Assembly (NCBI GenBank): GCA_026770585.1
Contig: MU646607.1
Coordinates: 172,781 to 185,817, forward strand
Length of the DNA stretch: 13,037 bases
Reading direction: 5' to 3'
Origin: Baffinella frigidus
Taxonomy: Eukaryota; Cryptophyceae; Cryptomonadales; Baffinellaceae
Shown here: positions 12,001-13,037 of the stretch, piece by piece
Layout of the letters: every line of letters starts with the position of its first letter
Numbering within the stretch: the stretch's first letter is position 1
Program-made: the position numbers and the translations under genes
Notes under the pieces: model-generated
The model's database searches: none
Told to the model about the DNA's origin: nothing
What the model saw: only the letters and a program-made list of their open reading frames with translations

Positions 12001-12434
12001 CAATCCATAAACTGTTCTACCCCCCCCCCCTCCCCCCCTCAACCCTGATCCCTGAAACACAGCTGCTGGTGGCGCCCTTCCGGCCTCCTGCCGACGAAGG
12101 CGAGCCAATGGAGGCTGTCTCCGCTGCGCGCGTGATCAACCGCATCCACTTAACCCTGCACCCTACACCCTACACCCTACATCATATACCCTACACACTA
12201 CACCCTACACCCTGCACCCTACACCATACACCCTACACCCTACACCATACACCCTACACCCTACACCCTGCACCCTCGCCCATAAACTGTTTTACCCCCG
12301 TGCAGCTGCTGGTGGCGCCCTTCCGCCCCCCCCCCGACGAAGGCGAGCCAATGGAGGCAGTCCCCGCGGCGCGCGTCATCAAGCTCATCAAGACCATGCT
12401 CATCTCCTCCCTCCAAACCCTCAGCGTCAAACAG
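9..12434 (+). CDS. AP1G1: AP-1 complex gamma subunit (gamma-adaptin), internal exons 1-16 of a longer gene
   Basis: Sixteen exons join into one 387-codon open frame: 9-86, 986-1084, 2399-2487, 3038-3086, 3908-3988, 5416-5472, 5797-5847, 6585-6659, 7002-7047, 8108-8190, 8417-8456, 8784-8845, 9866-9940, 10405-10452, 11235-11333, 12306-12434. The order of motifs (IRKKA, LLSDRNHGVL, DVSGITDPF, KNAGNAILYE, SGLRVLA, NILGRFLLNRDNNIRYV, QRHR, DCLKDPD, WCTGEYGE) is that of the gamma-adaptin trunk and not of AP-2 alpha, AP-3 delta or AP-4 epsilon. Family knowledge: gamma pairs with sigma1 and, with beta1 and mu1, forms the AP-1 complex that recruits clathrin and sorts cargo between trans-Golgi network and endosomes. 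The window covers roughly residues 140-530 of ~820; the N-terminus, end of trunk, hinge and ear are outside. Every acceptor is CAG. Thirteen of sixteen introns are phase 0 (intron 3 is phase 2, introns 9 and 11 are phase 1). No in-frame stop is seen, so the gene looks functional despite its introns. Confidence 0.93.
108..330 (+). pseudogene. possible repeated fragments of the exon 1 3' end
   Basis: The exon 1 end CGCAAGGTG is echoed at about 113-121 (GCGCAAGGTG), 232-240 (GCGCAAGGTT) and 321-329 (TCGCAAGGA). They may be donor-side copies of exon 1 like those of other exons, but they are short enough to be chance or part of the intron's own direct repeat. Confidence 0.35.
364..415. repeat. two adjacent perfect inverted repeats
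   Basis: 364-375 and 381-392 are perfect 12-bp arms (CAATTTCAATTT) with a 5-base loop; 397-405 and 407-415 are 9-bp arms (TAATTTAAT) separated by one base. They lie in the AT-rich part of intron 1. Folding potential is visible; function is unknown. They may be a remnant of a small inverted-repeat element. Confidence 0.55.
451..470 (+). pseudogene. exon 2 acceptor-flank fragment
   Basis: GCCTGGCTGGCGCAGTGCCC repeats the 3' end of intron 1 and first bases of exon 2 (971-990). Only the acceptor side survives. Confidence 0.6.
573..661 (+). pseudogene. decayed nearly full exon 2 copy
   Basis: Starts after AG with TGTCCCGACATGGTGGAACA and continues through the HGV region of exon 2. It differs by a changed segment around 610-622 (GAAAATCACT for GTCGCTG) that breaks the exon frame, and has no GT donor where exon 2 ends. 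Confidence 0.8.
727..750 (+). pseudogene. exon 2 acceptor-flank fragment
   Basis: GCGGCGTGGCTGGCGCAG then TGTCCC matches the acceptor side of exon 2, then diverges into telomere-like intron sequence. Confidence 0.6.
820..866 (+). pseudogene. 5' half copy of exon 2
   Basis: After GCGCAG, TGTCCGGACATGGTGGAGCA continues through CTCGAGAAGATCACG, the first half of exon 2, then runs into the TGTTG microsatellite. It shares the GAAAAT change with the copy at 573-661, so one probably derives from the other. Confidence 0.8.
874..917 (+). repeat. (TGTTG)n microsatellite
   Basis: About nine tandem pentamers (GTTGT phase), directly joined to the truncated exon 2 copy. Unlike the period-7 repeats elsewhere in the introns. 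Confidence 0.95.
986..1084 (+). CDS. AP1G1: gamma-adaptin exon 2 of window
   Basis: Encodes 33 residues from CPDMVEHYLEKITSLL through SDRNHGVLVGTLAMLIE, matching the family segment VPEL...NLLNEKNHGVL...LLTEM. Acceptor GAGCAG, donor GAG|GTGCGT, phase 0 at both ends. It is the only one of about six related copies that is complete, uninterrupted and bounded by both splice sites. Its 5' flank (GCCTGGCTGGAGCAG) is shared with copies at 451-470 and 727-750. Confidence 0.92.
1285..1639 (+). pseudogene. exon 2 copy in three pieces
   Basis: Pieces at 1285-1317, 1363-1383 and 1604-1639 together cover exon 2 in order. The first gap (1318-1362) replaces only a few exon bases with G-rich telomere-like sequence. 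The second is a 216-bp inverted-repeat element with a CCAC duplication. The final piece still ends in AAG|GTACGC, a usable-looking donor. It cannot code as it stands. Confidence 0.85.
1384..1599. mobile_element. MITE-like inverted-repeat element 1
   Basis: 216 bp inserted in a dead exon 2 copy, flanked by CCAC at 1380-1383 and 1600-1603; removing the element and one CCAC restores the exon sequence exactly (GCAACCACGGCG). Arms 1417-1470 and 1523-1577 are inverted repeats matching at about 48 of 55 positions, and weaker complementarity continues outward (ACACGTT). AT-rich, with no coding capacity seen. Family unknown; the tips are poorly conserved. Confidence 0.8.
1753..1766 (+). pseudogene. 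exon 3 copy a (acceptor stub)
   Basis: After CCAG, GTGTGCGAG matches the exon 3 start, then joins GTGGG as if an internal piece was lost, and passes into telomere-like sequence. Confidence 0.55.
1813..1858 (+). pseudogene. exon 3 copy b (5' half)
   Basis: After TCAG it would read VCEPQPEVVPSFRAC and then runs into CCTAAACC intron sequence. The second half of exon 3 is absent. Confidence 0.8.
1920..1959 (+). pseudogene. exon 3 copy c (5' half, acceptor lost)
   Basis: GTGTGTGAGACACAGCCGGA and the following bases match exon 3, but the preceding bases are CTG rather than CAG, so the acceptor is lost. Confidence 0.78.
2019..2060 (+). pseudogene. exon 3 copy d (5' half)
   Basis: After ACCAG the sequence matches exon 3 through TTCCGCGCC, then diverges into TCTCTCTCAC and telomere-like repeats. 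Confidence 0.8.
2189..2230 (+). pseudogene. exon 3 copy e (5' half)
   Basis: After ACCAG it reads VCETQPEVVASFRA and then enters TACCCTAACC. Its 3' flank (GGATAGAACCCTAAACGCTG) resembles the flanks of copies b and f, so whole units of copy plus flank were duplicated. Confidence 0.8.
2294..2335 (+). pseudogene. exon 3 copy f (5' half)
   Basis: After ACCAG, GTGTGTGAGACACAGCCTGA and the rest match exon 3 through TTCCGCGCA; the 3' flank again contains AGAATAGAACCCTAAAC. Confidence 0.8.
2399..2487 (+). CDS. AP1G1: gamma-adaptin exon 3 of window
   Basis: Encodes 29 codons plus two bases: VCETQPEVVPSFRACAPQ followed by LLKMLKNLVLS. It matches the family stretch [21 protein letters not shown] and then ILKNLIMSGY. 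Acceptor TCAG, donor TGG|GTACCA, phase 2. Six acceptor-half copies precede it and one nearly full copy (2714-2797) follows. This copy is chosen because it is the only full one whose 5' end keeps GTGTGC in frame with exon 2. Confidence 0.92.
2488..3037 (+). repeat. intron 3: telomere-like DNA in both orientations plus exon 3 copy
   Basis: Starts C-rich (CCCTAACCCC forms), switches near 2565 to G-rich (GGGTTTAGGGG forms), carries an exon 3 copy at 2714-2797, and returns to CCCTAAA forms from about 2963 to the acceptor. Apart from the exon copy, nothing non-repetitive was recognised. Confidence 0.8.
2714..2797 (+). pseudogene. nearly full exon 3 copy downstream
   Basis: Matches exon 3 from GAGACGCAG to the donor TGG|GTACCA, with few changes. 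The start is damaged: four bases of GTGTGC are missing next to the would-be acceptor (GTCAG), which shifts the frame, so it should not replace exon 3. Confidence 0.85.
3038..3086 (+). CDS. AP1G1: gamma-adaptin exon 4 of window
   Basis: The first base completes a glycine codon split by the phase 2 intron; then YAPEHDVSGITDPFVQ follows, matching the diagnostic YSPEHDVSGISDPFLQ of gamma-adaptin. The acceptor is CCAG. The donor is CAG|GCAACC, a GC donor, required to keep the frame into exon 5. No duplicate of this exon was noticed nearby. Confidence 0.9.
3091..3132 (+). repeat. six perfect CCCTAAA units
   Basis: Pure interstitial telomere-type array, six exact heptamers followed by drifted CCCTGAA units. 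Confidence 0.97.
3453..3497 (+). pseudogene. exon 5 copy p1 with in-frame stop
   Basis: After CCAG it reads VTILRALRIRAAVD and then TGA at 3495-3497. It covers the first half of exon 5 with an intact acceptor and no obvious donor. Confidence 0.82.
3649..3680 (+). pseudogene. exon 5 copy p2, short, stop-bearing
   Basis: After TGCAG, GTGAAGATTCAGGGTCCGGG then joins the same CAGTTGACTGA tail as p1, giving a stop. An internal deletion relative to p1 is visible. Confidence 0.75.
3757..3825 (+). pseudogene. exon 5 copy p3 with in-frame stop
   Basis: After TTTCAG it reads VKILRELRILAAGDNWTSEA, then VD and TAA at 3823-3825. Acceptor and pyrimidine tract are as good as those of exon 5 itself. If spliced in, it would truncate the protein. 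Confidence 0.85.
3908..3988 (+). CDS. AP1G1: gamma-adaptin exon 5 of window
   Basis: Encodes 27 residues, VKILRALRILAAGNKG then TSEAIADLLAQ, matching [27 protein letters not shown]. Acceptor TTTCAG after a pyrimidine tract, donor CAG|GTTGAG, phase 0. Of the nine or so copies of this exon in introns 4 and 5, only this one has an intact acceptor, donor and frame. Confidence 0.92.
4060..4102 (+). pseudogene. exon 5 copy d1 (3' half)
   Basis: GGATAAGGCGACGTCGGAGG and following match the NKGTSEAIADLLAQ half of exon 5 and end CGCAG|GTTTTG. The 5' half and acceptor are missing. Confidence 0.8.
4290..4367 (+). pseudogene. exon 5 copy d2, full body without splice sites
   Basis: Reads KILRALRILAAGDKG then TSEAIADLLAQ with an open frame, but the acceptor side is CCGAAA telomere-like sequence and the donor GT is AT. 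Open body with both splice sites lost. Confidence 0.85.
4439..4643 (+). pseudogene. exon 5 copy d3 split by a MITE-like element
   Basis: 4439-4480 and 4626-4643 together cover exon 5 from RILAAG to LLAQ and end CAG|GCACG. The interruption is a 141-bp element with a GATC target duplication. The 5' part of the exon is missing. Confidence 0.85.
4481..4621. mobile_element. MITE-like inverted-repeat element 2
   Basis: 141 bp, AT-rich, flanked by GATC at 4477-4480 and 4622-4625; removal of the element and one GATC restores the exon sequence. Terminal repeats start TCATAGGAAAATGGTTT (left) and TCATGGGGAAACGGTTT (right, complement), 14 of 17 identical, and complementarity extends over most of each ~60-bp half. 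No coding capacity seen. Different sequence from element 1. Confidence 0.87.
4714..4755 (+). pseudogene. exon 5 copy d4 (3' half)
   Basis: GGTAAGGGGACGTCAGAGGC through CTCGCGCAG|GCACG matches the 3' half of exon 5, with the same GC-type donor flank (GCACGTTTTGGGT) as copy d3. Confidence 0.8.
4816..4854 (+). pseudogene. exon 5 copy d5 (3' half, internal deletion)
   Basis: GGATAAGGGGACGTCGGAGG continues to GCGATCGCAGTCTGGCGCAG|GTTGAG, missing several bases of the ADLL codons. The donor flank GTTGAG equals that of exon 5. Confidence 0.78.
5025..5072 (+). pseudogene. possible strongly diverged exon 5 copy
   Basis: CTTACATCCGAGGCCATTGC resembles GGGACCTCCGAAGCCATCGC of exon 5 and is followed by CGATCCTACCTTCCTGGGT. 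GCCATTGCGATGTTAC at 5145-5160 may be another fragment. The similarity is moderate. Confidence 0.5.
5342..5369 (+). repeat. four perfect CCCTAAA units
   Basis: Pure heptamer array shortly before exon 6, flanked by CCCCAAA variants. Confidence 0.96.
5416..5472 (+). CDS. AP1G1: gamma-adaptin exon 6 of window
   Basis: Encodes 19 residues, VATNTESAKNAGNAILYEC, nearly identical to the conserved family segment VATNTETSKNVGNAILYET. Acceptor CCCAG, donor TGC|GTACGC, phase 0. This exon has no recognisable duplicate in its introns, unlike most others here. Confidence 0.93.
5473..5796 (+). repeat. intron 6: degenerate C-rich telomere-like repeats
   Basis: Almost wholly CCCTAAA, CCCCAAA and CCTGAA forms, with a short pure run near 5758-5780 before the exon 7 acceptor. 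No exon copy or unique segment was seen. Confidence 0.85.
5797..5847 (+). CDS. AP1G1: gamma-adaptin exon 7 of window
   Basis: Encodes 17 residues, VLTIVGIEADSGLRVLA, matching VLTIMDIKSESGLRVLA of the family. Acceptor CCAG, donor GCG|GTAACC, phase 0. An identical 51-bp copy at 6086-6136 lacks the AG acceptor, so this copy is taken as the used exon; including both would duplicate a helix. Confidence 0.92.
6086..6136 (+). pseudogene. identical exon 7 copy lacking its acceptor
   Basis: All 51 bases equal exon 7 and the donor flank GTAACCCGAAGCCCGAA is also shared, but the preceding bases are AACG instead of CCAG. The duplication looks recent, and the copy was probably silenced by loss of the acceptor. 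Confidence 0.93.
6426..6469 (+). pseudogene. exon 8 5' copy with stop codon
   Basis: After CCCAG, GTGAACATCCTGGGG is followed by TGA (6441-6443) where exon 8 has CGA; 41 of 44 bases match exon 8. The 3' part is missing. Confidence 0.9.
6585..6659 (+). CDS. AP1G1: gamma-adaptin exon 8 of window
   Basis: Encodes 25 residues, VNILGRFLLNRDNNIRYV then GLNTLAQ, one of the most conserved blocks of gamma-adaptin (INILGRFLL...NIRYVAL). Acceptor GCAG preceded by a pyrimidine-rich stretch, donor CAG|GTAGCC, phase 0. A stop-bearing 5' copy lies upstream at 6426-6469. Confidence 0.93.
6660..7001 (+). repeat. intron 8: CCCTAAA then CCCCAAA-type repeats
   Basis: Contains four perfect CCCTAAA units at 6783-6810, then a long CCCCAAA/CCCCACA tract to about 6975. 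No exon copy was seen. Confidence 0.88.
7002..7047 (+). CDS. AP1G1: gamma-adaptin exon 9 of window
   Basis: Encodes VAGADLKAIQRHRGT plus one base of a split valine codon (phase 1). It matches the NAVQRHRSTIVDC region. Acceptor GCAG, donor CCG|GTATGC. Two donor-side copies follow at 7198-7214 and 7333-7363. Confidence 0.9.
7198..7214 (+). pseudogene. exon 9 copy (3' end)
   Basis: CAGCCACCGCGGAACCG followed by GTATGCCTCT matches the end of exon 9 and its donor flank GTATGCCTCT exactly from the GT. Confidence 0.75.
7333..7363 (+). pseudogene. exon 9 copy (3' two-thirds)
   Basis: CTTCAAGCCATTCAGCGCCA then CCGCGGAACCG|GTCAGC parallels the LKAIQRHRGT part of exon 9. It follows a run of ten G; no acceptor. 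Confidence 0.82.
7377..7497. repeat. segment bounded by 12-bp perfect inverted repeats
   Basis: CCACGCCAGAGG (7377-7388) and CCTCTGGCGTGG (7486-7497) are exact complements 121 bp apart end to end. The interior is not telomere-like. Could be a small inverted-repeat element, but no target duplication is visible. Confidence 0.55.
7741..7772 (+). pseudogene. exon 10 copy a
   Basis: CTGTGGACTGTGTCAAGGAC then CCGGACATCTGA matches VDCLKDPDI of exon 10 and turns into the satellite at GACATCTGACG. Confidence 0.8.
7814..7827 (+). pseudogene. exon 10 copy b (acceptor stub)
   Basis: CACAG|TGGTGGACTGCCT matches the first bases of exon 10, then diverges. Confidence 0.65.
7880..7891 (+). pseudogene. exon 10 copy c (acceptor stub)
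   Basis: TTTCCAG|TGGTGGACATCT fuses the exon 10 start to the satellite, as if the middle of the exon were deleted. Confidence 0.6.
7921..7991 (+). pseudogene. exon 10 copy d, truncated with stop
   Basis: After TTTCAG it matches exon 10 almost exactly for 68 bases (VDCLKDPDISIRRRALD then LVYLL) and then meets TGA at 7989-7991 where satellite sequence begins. The acceptor is intact and there is no donor at the expected place. Confidence 0.9.
8108..8190 (+). CDS. AP1G1: gamma-adaptin exon 10 of window
   Basis: Two bases complete valine; then VDCLKDPDISIRRRALD and LVYLLVNGTN follow, matching [21 protein letters not shown] then ALVNGNN. Acceptor TTCAG. The donor is placed at AAC|GTCAAG because the next exon resumes with VKPLVNELL. 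Four truncated 5' copies lie upstream in intron 9. Confidence 0.91.
8191..8416 (+). repeat. intron 10: telomere-like, bounded by 8-bp direct repeat
   Basis: The shortest intron (226 bp), all CCCTAAA/CCCTGAA forms. Its first bases GTCAAGCCCCTCC nearly repeat the first bases of exon 11, GTCAAGCCTCTCG (12 of 13 identical). Confidence 0.9.
8417..8456 (+). CDS. AP1G1: gamma-adaptin exon 11 of window
   Basis: Encodes VKPLVNELLAYLA plus one base (phase 1), matching the helix MMKELLYFL (animals) or LTKELIDYLE (plants). Acceptor GCAG, donor CAG|GTAGTG. Its first eight bases, GTCAAGCC, are identical to the first eight of the preceding intron. Confidence 0.88.
8457..8783 (+). repeat. intron 11: telomere-like repeats
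   Basis: C-rich throughout: six perfect CCCTAAA units at 8501-8542, CCCTGAA forms, then CCCCAAAACCC forms to the acceptor. No exon copy was seen. Confidence 0.9.
8501..8542 (+). repeat. six perfect CCCTAAA units
   Basis: Second of two six-unit pure telomere-type arrays in the window, inside intron 11. Confidence 0.97.
8784..8845 (+). CDS. AP1G1: gamma-adaptin exon 12 of window
   Basis: Completes a split glycine and then encodes ADVEFKEDLTSKICSLVAKQ, which resembles the plant form DEDFKEDLSAKICFIVEKF more than the animal form. Acceptor ACAG, donor CAG|GTTATG, phase 0. Most of the exon plus 73 bp of intron is duplicated at 9061-9182. Confidence 0.9.
8943..9054. repeat. possible degraded inverted-repeat insertion
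   Basis: GATTCTATTTC at 8943-8953 and GAGATAGAATC at 9044-9054 are inverted repeats (10 of 11). The segment lies between the two copies of the exon 12 duplication. A small internal palindrome CTGGTACAAAACCAG is present. No clear target duplication. Confidence 0.4.
9061..9182 (+). pseudogene. exon 12 copy plus intron (122-bp duplication)
   Basis: 9061-9109 repeats exon 12 from GTTCAAG to CAG|GTTATG, and 9110-9182 repeats the first 73 bp of intron 12, so the unit 8797-8918 is duplicated with few changes. The first bases of the exon and the acceptor are absent. Confidence 0.92.
9211..9219 (+). pseudogene. third exon 12 end fragment
   Basis: GCGAAGCAG|GTTATGAACCT repeats the last nine bases of exon 12 and its donor flank. 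Confidence 0.65.
9531..9548 (+). pseudogene. exon 13 acceptor-side copy 1
   Basis: TTCGCAG|TCGCCCTCGAAAAAGTTC resembles the exon 13 start TCACCTTCAAAGAAGTTC, then passes into satellite. Confidence 0.75.
9649..9666 (+). pseudogene. exon 13 acceptor-side copy 2
   Basis: TTCGCAG|CCACCTTCGAAGAAGTTC resembles the exon 13 start and passes into satellite at CACATCCAACGCC, exactly as copy 1 does. Confidence 0.75.
9866..9940 (+). CDS. AP1G1: gamma-adaptin exon 13 of window
   Basis: Encodes 25 residues, SPSKKFQTDTIVKVL then VDAGDYVQDQ, matching APSKRWHIDTIMRVLTTAG then SYVRDD. Acceptor GCAG, donor CAG|GTTACG, phase 0. Short acceptor-side copies lie upstream and a YVQDQ copy lies downstream. Confidence 0.91.
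10016..10030 (+). pseudogene. exon 13 end copy
   Basis: TACGTTCAGGACCAG|GTTAAC would read YVQDQ, the last five codons of exon 13, followed by a GT like the true donor. Confidence 0.8.
10152..10206 (+). pseudogene. exon 14 copy with telomere-like filler inside
   Basis: 10152-10177 equals the first 26 bases of exon 14 (one base different) after an intact GCAG. Seven exon bases are then replaced by GAAAACCCCAAACC (10178-10191), and 10192-10206 matches the exon end through CTCCAG|GCGTAG. Frame is altered. Confidence 0.9.
10209..10299 (+). repeat. 31-bp tandem repeat, about three units
   Basis: Units start at 10209, 10240 and 10271 (GAAGTCAACACCCTAGGCCA core, then CCTACCCTACC). The array begins within a few bases of the end of the exon 14 copy. 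Confidence 0.92.
10405..10452 (+). CDS. AP1G1: gamma-adaptin exon 14 of window
   Basis: Encodes 16 residues, VIASLPALIAAETSLQ, at the position of NLIQLITNSVEMH in the family. Acceptor GCAG, donor CAG|GCACCC (GC donor), phase 0. Chosen over copies at 10152-10206 (telomere-like filler inside) and about 10920-10942 (5' part missing). Confidence 0.87.
10453..11234 (+). repeat. intron 14: telomere-like DNA around a unique 240-bp segment
   Basis: GC donor. C-rich repeats to about 10650, unique sequence about 10652-10860 with a GCACGTTACGTGC palindrome (10670-10682) and a 12-bp direct repeat TGCGATAAGGTC (10680-10691, 10821-10832), a short G-rich stretch, an exon 14 3' copy, then C-rich repeats to the acceptor. 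Confidence 0.8.
10920..10942 (+). pseudogene. exon 14 3' copy
   Basis: TCGCGGCTGAGACCTCCCTC then CAG|GCAAGC matches the AAETSLQ end of exon 14, with one change and the same GC donor start. Confidence 0.85.
11235..11333 (+). CDS. AP1G1: gamma-adaptin exon 15 of window
   Basis: Encodes 33 residues, AYTVHTLFRAIEDDCSK then PKLNQIAVWCTGEYGE. It matches AYTVQRLYKAIL and the highly conserved VAAWCIGEYGDLL. Acceptor GCAG, donor GAG|GTGCAC, phase 0. A 3' copy follows at 11491-11546. Confidence 0.94.
11491..11546 (+). pseudogene. exon 15 3' copy
   Basis: Matches exon 15 from the CSKPKL codons to EYGE with few changes and ends GAG|GTAAGA, a near-consensus donor that is better than that of exon 15 itself. 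The 5' part is missing. Confidence 0.9.
11839..11880 (+). pseudogene. exon 16 copy a (internal deletion)
   Basis: After GCGCAG, CTTCTGGTGGCGCCGTTCCG matches LLVAPFR; about 60 bases are then skipped and GTCATCAAGCTCAT follows, shifting the frame. Confidence 0.85.
12063..12147 (+). pseudogene. exon 16 copy b (5' two-thirds)
   Basis: After CACAG it reads LLVAPFRPPADEGEPMEAV then SAARVINRI before passing into CCCTGCACCCTACACC repeats. Its 5' flank (AAACTGTTCTACCCC) resembles that of exon 16, so flank and exon were duplicated together. Confidence 0.9.
12306..12434 (+). CDS. AP1G1: gamma-adaptin exon 16 of window
   Basis: Encodes 43 residues, LLVAPFRPPPDEGEPMEAV, PAARVIKLIKTM and LISSLQTLSVKQ, continuing WCTGEYGE into the family's DLL...EEPI...VLDILESVL segment. 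The ten-base C run at 12326-12335 still leaves the frame open. Acceptor GTGCAG, donor CAG|GTCTCA, phase 0. Two 5' copies precede it and one 3' copy follows. The proline-rich linker is less conserved in the family. Confidence 0.88.
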
Positions 12435-13037
12435 GTCTCAGGCTTCGAGTTTAGGGTTGTCTTTACGGAGTAGGGTGTAACGGTGAAGGGTGTGATGGTG
12501 TAGGGTATAGGGTGGAGGGTGGAGGGTGGAGGGTGGAGGGTGGAGGGTGTACAGTGTAGGGCGTTGGGTGTAGGGTGTAGGGTGTAGGGTGTACAGTGTA
12601 GGGTGTAGGGTGCAGGGTGTAGGGTGTAGGGTGTAGGGTGTAGGGGTGTAGCCGCGCGCGTGATCAAGCTCATCAACACCATGCTCATCTCCTCCCTCCA
12701 AACCCTCAGAGTCAAACAGGTCTCGGGGTTACGGTTTAACATATAGGGTGTGGGGTGCAAAAATGTTTCGAGCTCCCCTCTGTCTGGACATATAACCAAA
12801 GCGCCCCAAATACCAAGCCATAAACCCTAAATCCCAAGCCCTAAACTCTACGCCCTAAACCCTAAACCACAAACCGCAAACCCCCAACCCCCAACCCCCA
12901 ACCCCAAACCCACGACCATAAAACCTTCACCCTGAGCTTTAACCCCTAAACTCTAAACCCCAAACCCAAACCCCCAACCCCATAAACCCTGAACCCTGAA
13001 CCCTGAACCCTGAACCCTGAACCATGAACCATGAACC
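12435..13037 (+). repeat. intron 16 (partial): GGGTGTA array, exon 16 3' copy, C-rich repeats
   Basis: G-rich AGGGTGTAGGGTGGAGGG array from about 12470 to 12648, exon 16 copy 12651-12719, a short unique part to 12810, then CCCTAAA, CCCCAAC and, from about 12984 to the window end, CCCTGAA heptamers. The next exon is not reached. Confidence 0.85.
12651..12719 (+). pseudogene. exon 16 copy c (3' half)
   Basis: Matches exon 16 from the AARVIKLI codons to VKQ (GTGATCAAGCTCATCAACAC and onward) and ends CAG|GTCTCG, the same donor as exon 16. The 5' side is GTGTAGGG repeat, with no acceptor. Confidence 0.92.

Larger units (their letters stand above)
11334..12305 (+). repeat. intron 15: exon 15 trailing copy, telomere-like DNA, exon 16 leading copies
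   Basis: C-rich then G-rich (about 11380-11490) repeats, exon 15 copy at 11491-11546, G-rich to about 11660, a short unique stretch (11660-11740), CCCGAAA and CCCTACA tracts (for example 11894-11962 and 12156-12275), and exon 16 copies at 11839 and 12063. Confidence 0.82.

Noticed and set aside
9-12434. The whole locus as a pseudogene
   Set aside because: One full set of exons has intact CAG acceptors, GT or GC donors, matching phases and no stop over 387 codons, with conserved motifs kept; only the extra copies are broken.
12438-12650. Retrocopied or processed copies as source of the exon fragments
   Set aside because: Copies carry intron flanks (acceptor tracts or donor flanks) and never join two neighbouring exons, so they derive from genomic DNA and not from spliced RNA.
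12254-12799. 181-codon open frame on the minus strand
   Set aside because: Antisense through exon 16, its 3' copy and the GGGTGTA array; the TLHPTPYTLHP product is translated repeat.

Overview
Eukaryotic nuclear DNA, almost certainly from a protist or alga. The whole window lies inside one plus-strand gene encoding the large gamma subunit (gamma-adaptin) of the AP-1 clathrin adaptor. Sixteen internal exons (1161 nt, 387 codons) run from 9 to 12434 and read through in one frame. Both ends of the gene lie outside the window. The protein segment matches the alpha-solenoid trunk of gamma-adaptin, about residues 140-530 of an ~820-residue family. Landmarks include DVSGITDPF, KNAGNAILYE, SGLRVLA, NILGRFLLNRDNNIRYV, QRHR, DCLKDPDISIRRRAL and WCTGEYGE. 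No second gene was recognised, and no tRNA, rRNA or CRISPR array was seen.

The introns are very unusual. They make up roughly 90% of the window and are built mostly of degenerate telomere-type heptamers (CCCTAAA and drifted forms such as CCCTGAA, CCCCAAA, CCCGAAA, CCCTACA). Perfect arrays of 4-6 CCCTAAA units lie at 3091-3132, 5342-5369, 6783-6810 and 8501-8542. The C-rich strand is usually the sense strand, but blocks at about 1085-1365, 2565-2965, 4000-5020, 11380-11650 and 12470-12650 are G-rich on the sense strand. A TTTAGGG-type telomere repeat fits green algae and plants, and also some other algal lineages. Together with GC-rich codons this suggests an alga, possibly a prasinophyte-grade green alga, but the species cannot be fixed from the sequence.

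The second oddity is that most exons are accompanied in their own introns by decayed partial copies of themselves, more than 30 in total. There is a clear polarity. Copies upstream of an intact exon usually keep its 5' (acceptor) end, and copies downstream usually keep its 3' (donor) end. Tandem duplications with one breakpoint in the exon and one in the intron would produce this, because each such event leaves exactly one intact exon.

Layout: exons 1-2 (9-1084) with four upstream exon 2 copies and one downstream copy that is split by a 216-bp MITE-like element; exon 3 (2399-2487) preceded by six half-copies and followed by a near-full copy; exons 4-5 (3038-3988) with three upstream stop-bearing exon 5 copies and at least five downstream copies, one split by a 141-bp MITE-like element; exons 6-8 (5416-6659); exons 9-12 (7002-8845) with a ~25-bp satellite shared by introns 9 and 12; exons 13-16 (9866-12434). 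Several introns carry short direct repeats at their two splice sites (best case intron 10, GTCAAGCC), which suggests introner-like insertion with target-site duplication. Nothing in the sequence shows whether the copies are transcribed into mature RNA, and misassembly of repeats has not been excluded.
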